Of a stretch of 64,000 nucleotides of DNA, positions 18,454 to 26,105 are shown piece after piece. The stretch comes from a bacterium (GTDB taxonomy: Bacteria > Oederibacteriota > PGYV01), in the NCBI GenBank assembly GCA_029565735.1, contig JAKQNO010000105.1, forward strand, positions 1 through 64,000, given 5' to 3'. Both the position numbers and the translations under genes were made by a program. Under the pieces are notes generated by a model. The model had not been told where the DNA came from. It saw nothing but the letters and a program-made list of their open reading frames with translations, and ran no database searches. Position 1 is the first letter of the stretch, and each line of letters starts with the position of its first letter.

Positions 18454-18483
18454 TTGGCATTCTTTCCTTATTAATGATACAAT
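18454..18483 (+). promoter_or_regulatory. promoter of the DEAD-box helicase gene (leaderless geometry)
   Basis: TTGGCA (18454-18459), an 18-nt spacer and TACAAT (18478-18483). Only 6 nt separate the -10 box from the ATG at 18490, so transcription should start at or next to the start codon. There is no Shine-Dalgarno sequence before this gene. Confidence 0.6.
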
Positions 18484-18489
18484 AAAAAT

Positions 18490-19707
18490 ATGATAAATGA
18501 AAATGAAGGTTTTTCAGGACTTGGCATTGCGCCCGGCATACTTGATATTCTGGCAAAATTAAAGTTTACCGTTCCCACGCCAATACAAAAAAAAGGCATC
18601 CCAATAGGCGTCGAAGGCAAGGATATAATAGGAATTGCCCAGACAGGAACAGGCAAAACGCTTGCTTTCGGCATCCCCATGGTTCAAAGGCTTGCCCAGG
18701 CAGAAGGCCGCGGCTTAATCGTGGTTCCAACCAGGGAGCTTGCGCTTCAGGTAAGCGAAACAATTGTAAAACTTACGCCGGCTTTCAAAATGAAAAGCGT
18801 TGTATTAATAGGCGGCCAGTCCATGCACACACAAATAGTCGGCTTAAAATCCTCCCCGCGAATCATAATTGCAACTCCCGGCAGGCTGCTTGACCACATG
18901 CAGCAGAAAAACATAAAATTAAACGACGTACGCATACTTGTGCTTGACGAAGCGGACCGCATGCTGGATATGGGCTTTATGCCGCAGATTAACAGGATAC
19001 TGCGCGAAGTTCCAAAAGAAAGGCAGACAATGCTTTTTTCCGCCACCATGCCTTCTGACATTGTCAGAATTGCTTCCACAAATATGAAGCTTCCGGTGCG
19101 TACGGAGCTTGCCCCGCAGGGCACCACAGCGGAGCTTGTTTCACAGGAAATTTTTGTCGTACGCGCCGAACTTAAACTTACAATATTAAACGAAATATTA
19201 AAACAATACACAGGCTCTGTTTTGCTGTTTACCCGCACAAAACGCGGCGCGGCAAAAGTCACCCGCAGTTTAAGGAATTCAGGGGTATCCGCGGCGGAAA
19301 TACATTCAGACCGCTCTATGGGCCAGCGCAAGGACGCTCTAAACGGGTTTAAAACCGGGCGCTACCGCGTGCTTGTCGCTACCGATATAGCGGCGCGAGG
19401 AATTGACGTAACCGGAATAGAACTGGTTATAAACTACGACCTTCCGGACGACCCAAGCAATTACGTCCACCGTATAGGAAGGACAGGCAGGGCCGGCCGT
19501 AAGGGCCATGCCATATCGCTTGCCACGCCTGACCAGGGCAGCGATGTTAAAGGGATAGAAAAAATAATACGCTCCACCATACCCCTTTCCAATCACCCCA
19601 CCGTGAATACGGAAAAATTTAATGTACCTCTTCCGGGTTCCTCTTCAAATATAGTGTTTTCCAGCAGCAATATGAAAGACAGGGGCAAAAAAAGAAAATA
19701 CAGGTAG
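18490..19707 (+). CDS. DEAD-box ATP-dependent RNA helicase
   Basis: RNA helicase of 405 aa with the full motif set: Q motif (F-K/T-VPTPIQKKGIP), motif I AQTGTGKT, PTRELALQ, GGQ, TPGRLLDH, DEAD in VLDEADRMLDMGF, SAT, then the second RecA domain with ATDIAARGIDV and HRIGRTGRAGR. A short basic C-terminal tail (KDRGKKRKYR) resembles RhlE-type proteins. It probably acts in RNA remodelling, ribosome assembly or mRNA decay. No ribosome site precedes the ATG, and the promoter lies immediately upstream (see promoter). It ends 2 nt from the convergent GAF gene. Confidence 0.95.
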   Translation: MINENEGFSGLGIAPGILDILAKLKFTVPTPIQKKGIPIGVEGKDIIGIAQTGTGKTLAFGIPMVQRLAQAEGRGLIVVPTRELALQVSETIVKLTPAFKMKSVVLIGGQSMHTQIVGLKSSPRIIIATPGRLLDHMQQKNIKLNDVRILVLDEADRMLDMGFMPQINRILREVPKERQTMLFSATMPSDIVRIASTNMKLPVRTELAPQGTTAELVSQEIFVVRAELKLTILNEILKQYTGSVLLFTRTKRGAAKVTRSLRNSGVSAAEIHSDRSMGQRKDALNGFKTGRYRVLVATDIAARGIDVTGIELVINYDLPDDPSNYVHRIGRTGRAGRKGHAISLATPDQGSDVKGIEKIIRSTIPLSNHPTVNTEKFNVPLPGSSSNIVFSSSNMKDRGKKRKYR

Positions 19708-19709
19708 CT

Positions 19710-20243
19710 TTACTGCGCGCGTAAATCGTCAGTAAGGCAGGCAAGGCTTTTTTCCGCTTCAATCCGGCATTCCGCAGTTATTCTTTTTATTTCAGACGAG
19801 AGGAACATGGGCTTTTTATCAAGTATGCACACCGTCCCAAAAAATTCCCCGTCAGGCCACTTTATGGGCAGCCCGTAATAAGAAATCATTTCGTTTTTTG
19901 CTTCCGAATTTGCTTTCCAATGCGGATGTGTTTTCGCGTTGGAAACTGCCAGTTCCCTGTTTCTTGCAAGCACTGTTTCGCAGTACAAGCCCGTTCCAAG
20001 CGCGATTTTCGCCTTTGGTTCATACGGATTACCCTTATTTGTGCTTTCCGCAAAAACTTCAATATCTTTCTGCCCTACTTTTGTAATAATAGCGGCAGAG
20101 ATTTTAAGTTTTGCAGCGGCATCATTCAGCATTAAAATCCATTCTTTTTCTGTTTTTTCGGGGATTTGCGGTTTGTCCAAAGAAGTGACGCGTATCCTTA
20201 CCTTCTGTTCTGTTTCCAAAATCATCACATTCGCGTATGACAT
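19710..20243 (-). CDS. GAF domain protein
   Basis: Single-domain GAF sensor of 177 aa. The diagnostic C-terminal half reads ISYYGLPIKWPDGEFFGTVCILDKKP, followed by a helix. Residues 38-130 form the rest of the fold (LGTGLYCETVLARNRELAVSNAK). No output domain is attached, so it is either a ligand-binding partner for another protein or an fRMsr/light-sensor-like stand-alone GAF. The catalytic Cys set of free-Met-R-sulfoxide reductase is not evident. GGGG lies 8 nt before the ATG. Confidence 0.82.
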   Translation of the reverse strand: MSYANVMILETEQKVRIRVTSLDKPQIPEKTEKEWILMLNDAAAKLKISAAIITKVGQKDIEVFAESTNKGNPYEPKAKIALGTGLYCETVLARNRELAVSNAKTHPHWKANSEAKNEMISYYGLPIKWPDGEFFGTVCILDKKPMFLSSEIKRITAECRIEAEKSLACLTDDLRAQ

Positions 20244-20349
20244 TATTGTATCCCCGTAGATTTTAGTTTTTGCCCCTTATGAATAATTATATCCGCCAAA
20301 ACGCGAAAAGCAAGGGACAGGTGAGATTTTTAAGGAAGTAATATTTTTA

Positions 20350-20425
20350 TGGTGCGCCCGGTTGGAATCGAACCAACGCACATGGCTTCGGAGGCCAATG
20401 CTCTAATCCACTGAGCTACGGGCGC
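20350..20425 (-). tRNA. tRNA-Arg (CCG)
   Basis: Minus strand cloverleaf: acceptor GCGCCCG/CGGGCGC, anticodon loop CTCCGAA with anticodon CCG, T-arm GTTGG-TTCGATT-CCAAC, encoded CCA (20350-20352). The outermost anticodon-stem pair (27-43) is T-T. It reads CGG. Confidence 0.93.
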
Positions 20426-20590
20426 AAATAATACCGCCGCATGGAAGGTAAGCCTTCCGCGGCCTTCTATAACTGAGCTAAAACGTTATGCGAGCTTAAC
20501 GCGAGCATACGAAAATCAAAGTTTCATCTACCTTACGTTTCTTCAGGCTTTGCCTGAAACGGGCGCAAACAGTACTGTTGTATGGAAAAA
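20426..20590 (-). other. truncated tRNA-Arg 5' copy plus hairpin insert
   Basis: Upstream of tRNA-Arg(CCG), a 29-nt block covering its leader and first 8 bases (20418-20446) is repeated at 20559-20587 with few changes, mostly in the leader. In the copy, GCGCCCGT is followed not by the D-arm but by about 78 nt of foreign sequence. That begins with a hairpin (GTTTCAGGC-AAA-GCCTGAAG) and contains CGTTA/TAACG. Then TAGCTCAGTTATAGAAGG appears, which resembles the tRNA D-arm, followed by hairpin GGAAGG-CTTA-CCTTCC. A TGATATACT extended -10 box at 20591-20599 would place all of this in the tRNA's own primary transcript. Confidence 0.7.
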
Positions 20591-20599
20591 AGTATATCA
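20591..20599 (-). promoter_or_regulatory. extended -10 box before the tRNA-Arg(CCG) unit
   Basis: Minus strand TGA-TATACT. No good -35 box lies at 17 nt; TTGTCT lies 21 nt away. Transcription would begin just before the truncated tRNA copy. Confidence 0.45.
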
Positions 20600-20713
20600 C
20601 AAAACCGGGTAAATATAAGACAATTATTAATATTGGTTGACGGTTATCCTGTATTTTGCTATATTTTTCATCACGGTATTTTTTGTGCATTTATAGTAAT
20701 TAAACTGTTTTCC
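20600..20713. other. spacer without a recognised gene
   Basis: AT-rich spacer between the divergent tRNA-Arg and tRNA-Pro promoters. I see no coding or structured element in it beyond the promoter boxes at its edges. Confidence 0.4.
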
Positions 20714-20722
20714 TGTTATAAT
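20714..20722 (+). promoter_or_regulatory. extended -10 promoter of the tRNA-Pro unit
   Basis: TG-T-TATAAT (20714-20722) with only a weak -35 (TAGTAA at 20694). The predicted start falls near 20728, exactly at the first TTGAATAG leader, so both truncated copies below would be transcribed ahead of tRNA-Pro. Confidence 0.5.
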
Positions 20723-20727
20723 TCCCG

Positions 20728-20914
20728 TTGAATAGTCGGGGCGTAGCACCTGATAAAAAATGAGGAAAAAAGTTATGATACTTATCAGGTACACTTTCTC
20801 CCTGATATGATAATTTTTTGGTTGAATAGTCGGGGCGTAGCACCTGGCGATTTATGAGGTTTGCTTTTTATGATAATCGCCTGGTACACTACCTCCTTAT
20901 ATGATAATATTTTG
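20728..20914 (+). repeat. two tandem pseudo-tRNA-Pro leader units with covarying hairpins
   Basis: Units 20728-20821 (94 nt) and 20822-20914 (93 nt) each start TTGAATAGT followed by CGGGGCGTAGC, the first 11 bases of tRNA-Pro. They skip the D-arm and continue ACCTG as in the anticodon stem. A hairpin then opens that differs between copies but stays paired: ACCTGATAA/TTATCAGGT (748-756 with 782-790 of this kilobase) against ACCTGGCGATT/AATCGCCTGGT (842-852 with 875-885; 10 of 11 pairs). Each unit ends in a GATAAT box before the next TTGAATAG. Unit 2 has ACCTCCTTA at 20891-20899, identical to the 3' end of 16S rRNA. Confidence 0.8.
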
Positions 20915-20923
20915 TTGAATAGT

Positions 20924-21000
<77 letters not shown>

Positions 21001-21035
21001 TTTAATTTTGATTTAGGCCAGGCACTGATTCAAGC

Positions 21036-21112
21036 GTGCCCGTAGCTCAGTTGGATAGAGCAGCAGCCTTCTAAGCTGCGGGTCGGGGGTTCGAATCCCT
21101 CCGGGCACGCCA
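21036..21112 (+). tRNA. tRNA-Arg (UCU)
   Basis: Acceptor GTGCCCG/CGGGCAC, anticodon arm GCAGC-CTTCTAA-GCTGC with anticodon TCT, T-arm GGGGG-TTCGAAT-CCCTC, encoded CCA. It lies 35 nt after tRNA-Pro and 15 nt before the hydrolase gene, so tRNAs and mRNA may share a transcript. Confidence 0.96.
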
Positions 21113-21127
21113 TAAAAAAGGAAAGAT

Positions 21128-21985
21128 ATGAAGATTAAAAATACCCGTTTACTTCCTTTAATACTGTTCCTTGCCCTTCTGCCGGTTTCCTGCGTGACCC
21201 TGTCAGAGCAGTGGTTCTTTTATCCCGAACAGTATACTGACCTGCCCGCAGAAACCGTATCCGGCCTTAATGCCCGGGAGATAAGCTTTAACTCTTTTGA
21301 CGGCACAAAACTTACCGGCATAATCATAGAAAATCCGCCTTCAAAGGATTACTTAATCTACTTCTACGGCAATATGGAAAGCGTGAAAGAATCCGCAAAA
21401 CGCCTTTTCTTTATGGCAGCCGCGCATAAATTTAACGTTATATGTTTTGATTACCGCGGTTACGGCAAAAGCAAAGGCAGGCTGAGTTTTGACAACCTTC
21501 CGCAGGATGGCCTTGCCATATACGATTTTGTTTCGGAAAAATATAAGGATAAAATAAACAGACTTTTTATTTTCAGCCAGTCGCTTGGCACCGTCCCCTG
21601 CACTGCTGTGGGAGCGCAAAGAAGCCCGGCAGGTATTATTATGGAAGCGCCTTTTACAAGCGCCAAAGAAGCGGTGCCTTTAATGACAGAAAGCCTTGTA
21701 TGGCCCTTTAAGGATATCATAAAACTAAACGCGTCAGACGACCTTGTGGCAAGGCCGGGCCAGCCGATTGACAATATTAAAAAATTTACCTCCCCTCTTA
21801 TTATAATACACGGCGAACAGGATGACCTGTTTCCGATACGGATTTCCGAAAAACTTTTTAATGCCGCCGGCTCAAAAACAAAAACTTTCGTGCGCCTTGA
21901 AAATACAAAGCACGCTGACGTGAATATATTCGAAGGCCGGGCATTTGAAGAGATGAGCGGCTTTTTTACACTGCATAAAAAATGA
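21128..21985 (+). CDS. alpha/beta hydrolase, probable lipoprotein
   Basis: Serine hydrolase of the YfhR/Bem46-like group, 285 aa. The N-terminus (KNTRLLPLILFLALLPVSC) looks like a lipoprotein signal with Cys22 as the lipidated residue, although Pro at -3 is not ideal. The oxyanion region FYGNMES and the turn DYRGYGKSKG precede the nucleophile in FSQSLGTV (nucleophile elbow SQSLG). The acid is in GEQDDLFP and the His in TKHADVN, so the triad appears complete. It overlaps dinB by 4 nt (ATGA). The substrate is unknown, and the envelope location is inferred from the signal only. Confidence 0.85.
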   Translation: MKIKNTRLLPLILFLALLPVSCVTLSEQWFFYPEQYTDLPAETVSGLNAREISFNSFDGTKLTGIIIENPPSKDYLIYFYGNMESVKESAKRLFFMAAAHKFNVICFDYRGYGKSKGRLSFDNLPQDGLAIYDFVSEKYKDKINRLFIFSQSLGTVPCTAVGAQRSPAGIIMEAPFTSAKEAVPLMTESLVWPFKDIIKLNASDDLVARPGQPIDNIKKFTSPLIIIHGEQDDLFPIRISEKLFNAAGSKTKTFVRLENTKHADVNIFEGRAFEEMSGFFTLHKK

Positions 21986-23055
21986 ACACCGATATTAAAA
22001 AAATAATACACGTGGACATGGACGCGTTCTACGCGTCAGTGGAACAAAGGGATAATCCCGGCCTTAAGGGAAAGCCGGTTATAGTCGGCGGCCTTCCCGG
22101 CGAGCGCGGCGTTGTATGCGCCGCATCATACGAAGCAAGAAAATTCGGCATTCATTCGGCAATGGCCACGGCCTTCGCCGCAAAGCTTTGCCCGCAGGCC
22201 GTGATAATAAGGCCTAATTTTGACAAATACAGGGCTGCTTCGCGGCTTATACACGAAATCTTTCATGAATACACGGATATTGTGGAGCCCCTTTCCCTGG
22301 ACGAAGCATTTCTGGATGTTACTGTTAACAAAAAAAATATGCCCATAGCCACAGAAATAGCAAAAGAGATAAAAGAAAAAATCCGGTTAAAGACCGGCCT
22401 TTCGGCCTCTGCAGGGGTTTCTTTCTGCAAATTTCTTGCAAAAGCGGCGTCTGACTATAAAAAACCTGACGGCTTAACCGTGGTGCCGCCGTCAAAAGCA
22501 ATTAAGTTTATCGACAACCTTCCTATCGGCAGCTTTTACGGCGTGGGCAGAGTGACAGAGAAAAAAATGCTTTCTTTGGGGATAAAAAACGGAAAGGACT
22601 TAAGGGAAAAAAACCTTGAGTTTCTTGAATCTAATTTTGGAAGTTCGGGAGAGTTTTTTTACAGGCTTTGCCGCGCCGAAGACGACAGGCCGGTTGAAAC
22701 AAGCTGGGAAAGAAAATCAATCGGCCGCGAGATTACCCTTATGGAAGATACAAACGACTTATCCGTAATAAATCTTACCCTTAAGGAATGCGCGGATGAC
22801 ATCTGCTCTTACGCCCAAAAAAACAAAGTGCTTGCAAAGACAGTCACCCTTAAACTTAAATACCACGACTTCAGGTCAATAACCCGCTCCCAAACCCTGG
22901 ATGACTACACCGCAAACGCGGAAGAGGTGCTGGCATGCGCTGTTTCCCTTCTTGATAAAACCGACATAGCCACAACAAAAGTCAGGCTGCTTGGCATTTC
23001 AATTTCCGGATTTAAAGAGCCGTTTATTGTTGATTACAGGGGCGCTGATATTTAG
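21982..23055 (+). CDS. dinB: DNA polymerase IV (Y-family)
   Basis: Error-prone translesion polymerase of 357 aa. It begins IIHVDMDAFYASVEQRDNP with the first metal aspartate, and SLDEAFLDV carries the second acidic pair. The helix-hairpin-helix region (IGSFYGVGRVTEKKMLSLGI) and the little-finger domain follow. The Pol IV clamp-binding tail is short. The start overlaps the hydrolase stop (ATGA), so expression is coupled. No LexA-type operator is evident upstream of the pair. The stop overlaps that of the convergent UbiA gene by 4 nt. Confidence 0.96.
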   Translation: MNTDIKKIIHVDMDAFYASVEQRDNPGLKGKPVIVGGLPGERGVVCAASYEARKFGIHSAMATAFAAKLCPQAVIIRPNFDKYRAASRLIHEIFHEYTDIVEPLSLDEAFLDVTVNKKNMPIATEIAKEIKEKIRLKTGLSASAGVSFCKFLAKAASDYKKPDGLTVVPPSKAIKFIDNLPIGSFYGVGRVTEKKMLSLGIKNGKDLREKNLEFLESNFGSSGEFFYRLCRAEDDRPVETSWERKSIGREITLMEDTNDLSVINLTLKECADDICSYAQKNKVLAKTVTLKLKYHDFRSITRSQTLDDYTANAEEVLACAVSLLDKTDIATTKVRLLGISISGFKEPFIVDYRGADI

Positions 23056-24050
23056 AACCTGAAATATGGTATAAGCCCCAGAAGCATGCCTGTTATAAAA
23101 AGCCCGCCAGCAAGTTTGTTAAACCAGAACGCCCACACCACATACCAAAGCGGCCACAGGTTAATAAAGCCTTCGGGCTTTGCGTCAGGTTTTTTTGTGG
23201 CAAGGATATCAATAAATTTTTTAAACCTCCCGACGGAAAAAAAGCATATAAGCGCCAGCGGCGAAATAATTTTAAACAGCACAAGCATTACCACAGCCAC
23301 ATAGAACATGGCGGAGTTTATTCTTGTAAATGTAAGGGCATTTTTCCAGCCCAGAACCACGGGCAGGGTCTTTACACCTTTTTTGGAATCAGCATCAAAT
23401 TTATCAAGATGCTTTCCCAGAAGCACGTTCATAACTACCAATCCGTAAGGAATTGAAGCCAGCCACGCCTTTGCCGGCATCTGCCCGGTCATTACAAAAT
23501 AAGTACCCACCGTTATCAGCGGGCCCCAGATTAAAAAAATGGCAAGTTCGCCCAGGCCCCTGTATTTAAGCTTTAAAGGGGGCGCCACATAAAATACGCT
23601 TATAAGAAATCCCGCTGCCGCGAAAGCCATTGCCTGCCATCCCACATTGATAAAAAGGTACACGGCTGCCATAAATTCCAGAATGCTGAATATAAGTACG
23701 GCGCCAAGAAGCTGTTTTTCCGTGATTAATCCGGATATTATAGGATGCGGGGAATACTGTGTCCTTGGGTAATCCGCGGTATCAACCCCCTGCTTATAGT
23801 CAAAATAATCGTTAATCAGGTTGTTTGAAGCGTGCGCAAGGCACAGCGCGGATATAACCAGCGCCAGATACAGCCAGTTTATCTTTCCGTCATAGGCGGC
23901 GATAATTGCGCCCACCAGCGCGGATGTGATTGTCATTGAAAAAACTTCGGCCCTTGTAAGGATAAGCCATTTGCTTACAAAGTCCATCTTAGCGTTTTCG
24001 GGAAGGTTCCCTGTTTCCAGCGCTGTCTTCCAGTTATTAAGCAGTCCCAT
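23052..24050 (-). CDS. UbiA family prenyltransferase (MenA-like)
   Basis: Integral membrane prenyltransferase with eight or nine predicted helices. The two Asp-rich magnesium sites are visible: NLINDYFDYKQGVD (about 83-96) and HLDKFDADSKKG (about 215-226). They bind the prenyl diphosphate. The first motif resembles 1,4-dihydroxy-2-naphthoate prenyltransferase (MenA), so a menaquinone role is plausible, but no other quinone gene is nearby. I start at MGLLNNWK (332 aa) because GGAGG lies 8 nt upstream. The longer frame starts inside that ribosome site. Confidence 0.88.
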   Translation of the reverse strand: MGLLNNWKTALETGNLPENAKMDFVSKWLILTRAEVFSMTITSALVGAIIAAYDGKINWLYLALVISALCLAHASNNLINDYFDYKQGVDTADYPRTQYSPHPIISGLITEKQLLGAVLIFSILEFMAAVYLFINVGWQAMAFAAAGFLISVFYVAPPLKLKYRGLGELAIFLIWGPLITVGTYFVMTGQMPAKAWLASIPYGLVVMNVLLGKHLDKFDADSKKGVKTLPVVLGWKNALTFTRINSAMFYVAVVMLVLFKIISPLALICFFSVGRFKKFIDILATKKPDAKPEGFINLWPLWYVVWAFWFNKLAGGLFITGMLLGLIPYFRF

Positions 24051-24083
24051 TTTTATTGCCTCCATAATTTTTATAATTAATAC

Positions 24084-24112
24084 ATTGTATGGATAATATC
24101 CGGATTTGTCAA
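24084..24112 (-). promoter_or_regulatory. promoter of the UbiA gene
   Basis: Minus strand TTGACA (24107-24112), a 17-nt spacer and TACAAT (24084-24089), 34 nt before the ATG. Confidence 0.7.
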
Positions 24113-24161
24113 ATAATCTAAGTCAGGCACCCATAAAAAATCCGTCTTTTAATTTTATCGT

Positions 24162-25931
24162 TTATTTATTTTTAAGTACACGGCCCGCTTCGGCCGCCTT
24201 AACATACATTACGGCGTTCATGAAACTTGCTGCCGGGTTTGTTAATTCAGACGGCTGTATGTTCACAACCTTATCATAATCAAGGTCCCACATGTACATC
24301 GTGGCTTTGGCAAGCTGTTTCTTAACGTATATGAATTCACCATATTCCTCAGGCGTTTCAGGCTGATATTCCACAAGGGCAACAGCCCTTGTTTGCGGAG
24401 ATTTCGTGTCATAAAAATAATATATTCTGCTCCCCGGAAATAATTCAGCCGCCTGCTTTTTCCACGAAGCGGGTATTATAATAAACACTTTCCCGTTTTT
24501 CAGCCTTTTTTGGTATGCGCTCTTTGTCCTTAAATAAGCGGTATATTGGCCGTACGGGAACGGTTCATGAAGCACCACACAATCTTTGTTACCGCTTAAT
24601 AAATTGATTTTGGCGGATATTTCCTTATAAACCGCGGGATTATTATTCTGAATGCCGTATCCCGTAAAATAGAATAAGCCCGTATTTATTCCCGCCAGTA
24701 TGGAAGCCAGAACAATCAGATAAAATCCTTTTTTATTAACGGCATACTCCACAAACGTGCCGGAAATAATAATAATAAACGGCAGGACAAGTATGTGCCG
24801 CCAGTGGTGGTCTATTGATTTGCCTGAAACAACGGTTAAAAGAGCAATAAAAAAACCTGCCAGCATCACCCTGTTAAATCTGTCTTTAAATTTTAATACC
24901 ATCAGCAGCAGCCCTGATGCCAGCAGAATAAATTCCGGGAATGACAATATCGGGCTGTTTTTAATAAACGCATTGGATGTAATGACAGGTTTTACAAACA
25001 GTTCAAAGGCATTTACAAACCTCTGCAGCAATCCGGTTTTAGTTCCGGCATCCCCCGCGGCAACCTGCGCCGCCGCCCATTGTATTGTTTCTCCGTTAAT
25101 CAGATTAATTGCCAGAAAAACAGCACCAATAACCGCCATTGAAATAATACCCGCCGCCGTAATTTTAGAGCCTGTCTCTTTTCTGTATTCATAAAACATA
25201 TACATGAGCAAAGGCACCATCAATATGAAAGACGCATATGTAAAAACGCCAAAAAAACAGGCCGCGCAAACCGCTGACATCTTTAAAAAAGAAGGTTTTT
25301 TTACCATTTTTAAAAAAAGCAGTATTGCCAAGAACACAAAAAACGGTATAAAAACATGTTCCAGCCTCATCCTTGCAAGATAAAACGCCCAGCCGGACAC
25401 AGCATATGCAAACAGAAAAGCTATTCCGGTTTTTTTATCCTTAATTTCATTACCTGCCAGGTACACAATAACTGCAGTGCAGCCGGTAATACCTGCAGGA
25501 ATAAGCCTTAGCATATCAATATTTTCCTTAAAGACAGCCATAAAAAACATTACAACCGCAGTACCGGTATATAATAAGGAAGCGCCAAATCTTTTGGAAT
25601 ATGAAAATAACCCCTTTTCCCCCTGCAGCCTGTGATATGCCTCCACTATCTCGTTTCTTTCATCGGCTGTATAATCGCCCGGAAATCCGGTTATATTGAT
25701 AAAATGCACGGCAAATACAGCCACAGAATAAAACAGCATAATTTTCAAAATAATATCCGTCACATTTTCCTGTTCCGGGGTTTCAGATTTAATAAAATAA
25801 TGCGCCGTCAAAAATAAAGAAGCCGCCGCTAAAGCAAATGTTACAGTGCTGTTATTAAATCCGTAGACATACATGCCGGACAGAATAAAAACAAATATAA
25901 TAATCAGCCTGCTGTTGTTTTCTGCCCGCAT
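24162..25931 (-). CDS. GT-C type membrane glycosyltransferase (GT39/ArnT-like)
   Basis: Polytopic membrane protein of 589 aa with about twelve hydrophobic helices over residues 8-430 and a soluble C-terminal part. The first extracytoplasmic loop has GDYTADERNEIVEAY, matching the acidic catalytic loop of dolichyl- or polyprenyl-phosphate-sugar dependent transferases. It should move a sugar from a polyprenyl-phosphate carrier to an acceptor outside the membrane. GGAGAG lies 3 nt before the ATG. It is a single gene with its own promoter and has no obvious partner nearby. Confidence 0.82.
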   Translation of the reverse strand: MRAENNSRLIIIFVFILSGMYVYGFNNSTVTFALAAASLFLTAHYFIKSETPEQENVTDIILKIMLFYSVAVFAVHFINITGFPGDYTADERNEIVEAYHRLQGEKGLFSYSKRFGASLLYTGTAVVMFFMAVFKENIDMLRLIPAGITGCTAVIVYLAGNEIKDKKTGIAFLFAYAVSGWAFYLARMRLEHVFIPFFVFLAILLFLKMVKKPSFLKMSAVCAACFFGVFTYASFILMVPLLMYMFYEYRKETGSKITAAGIISMAVIGAVFLAINLINGETIQWAAAQVAAGDAGTKTGLLQRFVNAFELFVKPVITSNAFIKNSPILSFPEFILLASGLLLMVLKFKDRFNRVMLAGFFIALLTVVSGKSIDHHWRHILVLPFIIIISGTFVEYAVNKKGFYLIVLASILAGINTGLFYFTGYGIQNNNPAVYKEISAKINLLSGNKDCVVLHEPFPYGQYTAYLRTKSAYQKRLKNGKVFIIIPASWKKQAAELFPGSRIYYFYDTKSPQTRAVALVEYQPETPEEYGEFIYVKKQLAKATMYMWDLDYDKVVNIQPSELTNPAASFMNAVMYVKAAEAGRVLKNK

Positions 25932-25959
25932 TTACTCTCCTTATATTGATTTTTTTGAC

Positions 25960-25988
25960 ATTATACCTTATCGCGGGAATTTATCCAA
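25960..25988 (-). promoter_or_regulatory. promoter of the GT-C transferase gene
   Basis: Minus strand TTGGAT (25983-25988), a 17-nt spacer and TATAAT (25960-25965), about 28 nt before the ATG. Confidence 0.55.
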
Positions 25989-26034
25989 ACTAATCAGCAA
26001 TATACCCCGCAGCCGGCTGTATTACGGATATATT

Positions 26035-26063
26035 TTGACTTTTACCTTTGGTGAATATATAAT
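26035..26063 (+). promoter_or_regulatory. promoter of the HerA-like ATPase gene
   Basis: TTGACT (26035-26040), a 17-nt spacer and TATAAT (26058-26063), 42 nt before the ATG. A strong AAAGGAGG ribosome site follows. Confidence 0.75.
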
Positions 26064-26105
26064 GACTTTTAACTTTAATACAAAGCGTTTAAAGGAGGTT
26101 TTAAA

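Noticed and set aside
20728-20914. T-box riboswitch before tRNA-Pro
   Set aside because: No T-box sequence or specifier loop is present, and the downstream gene is a tRNA, not a synthetase.
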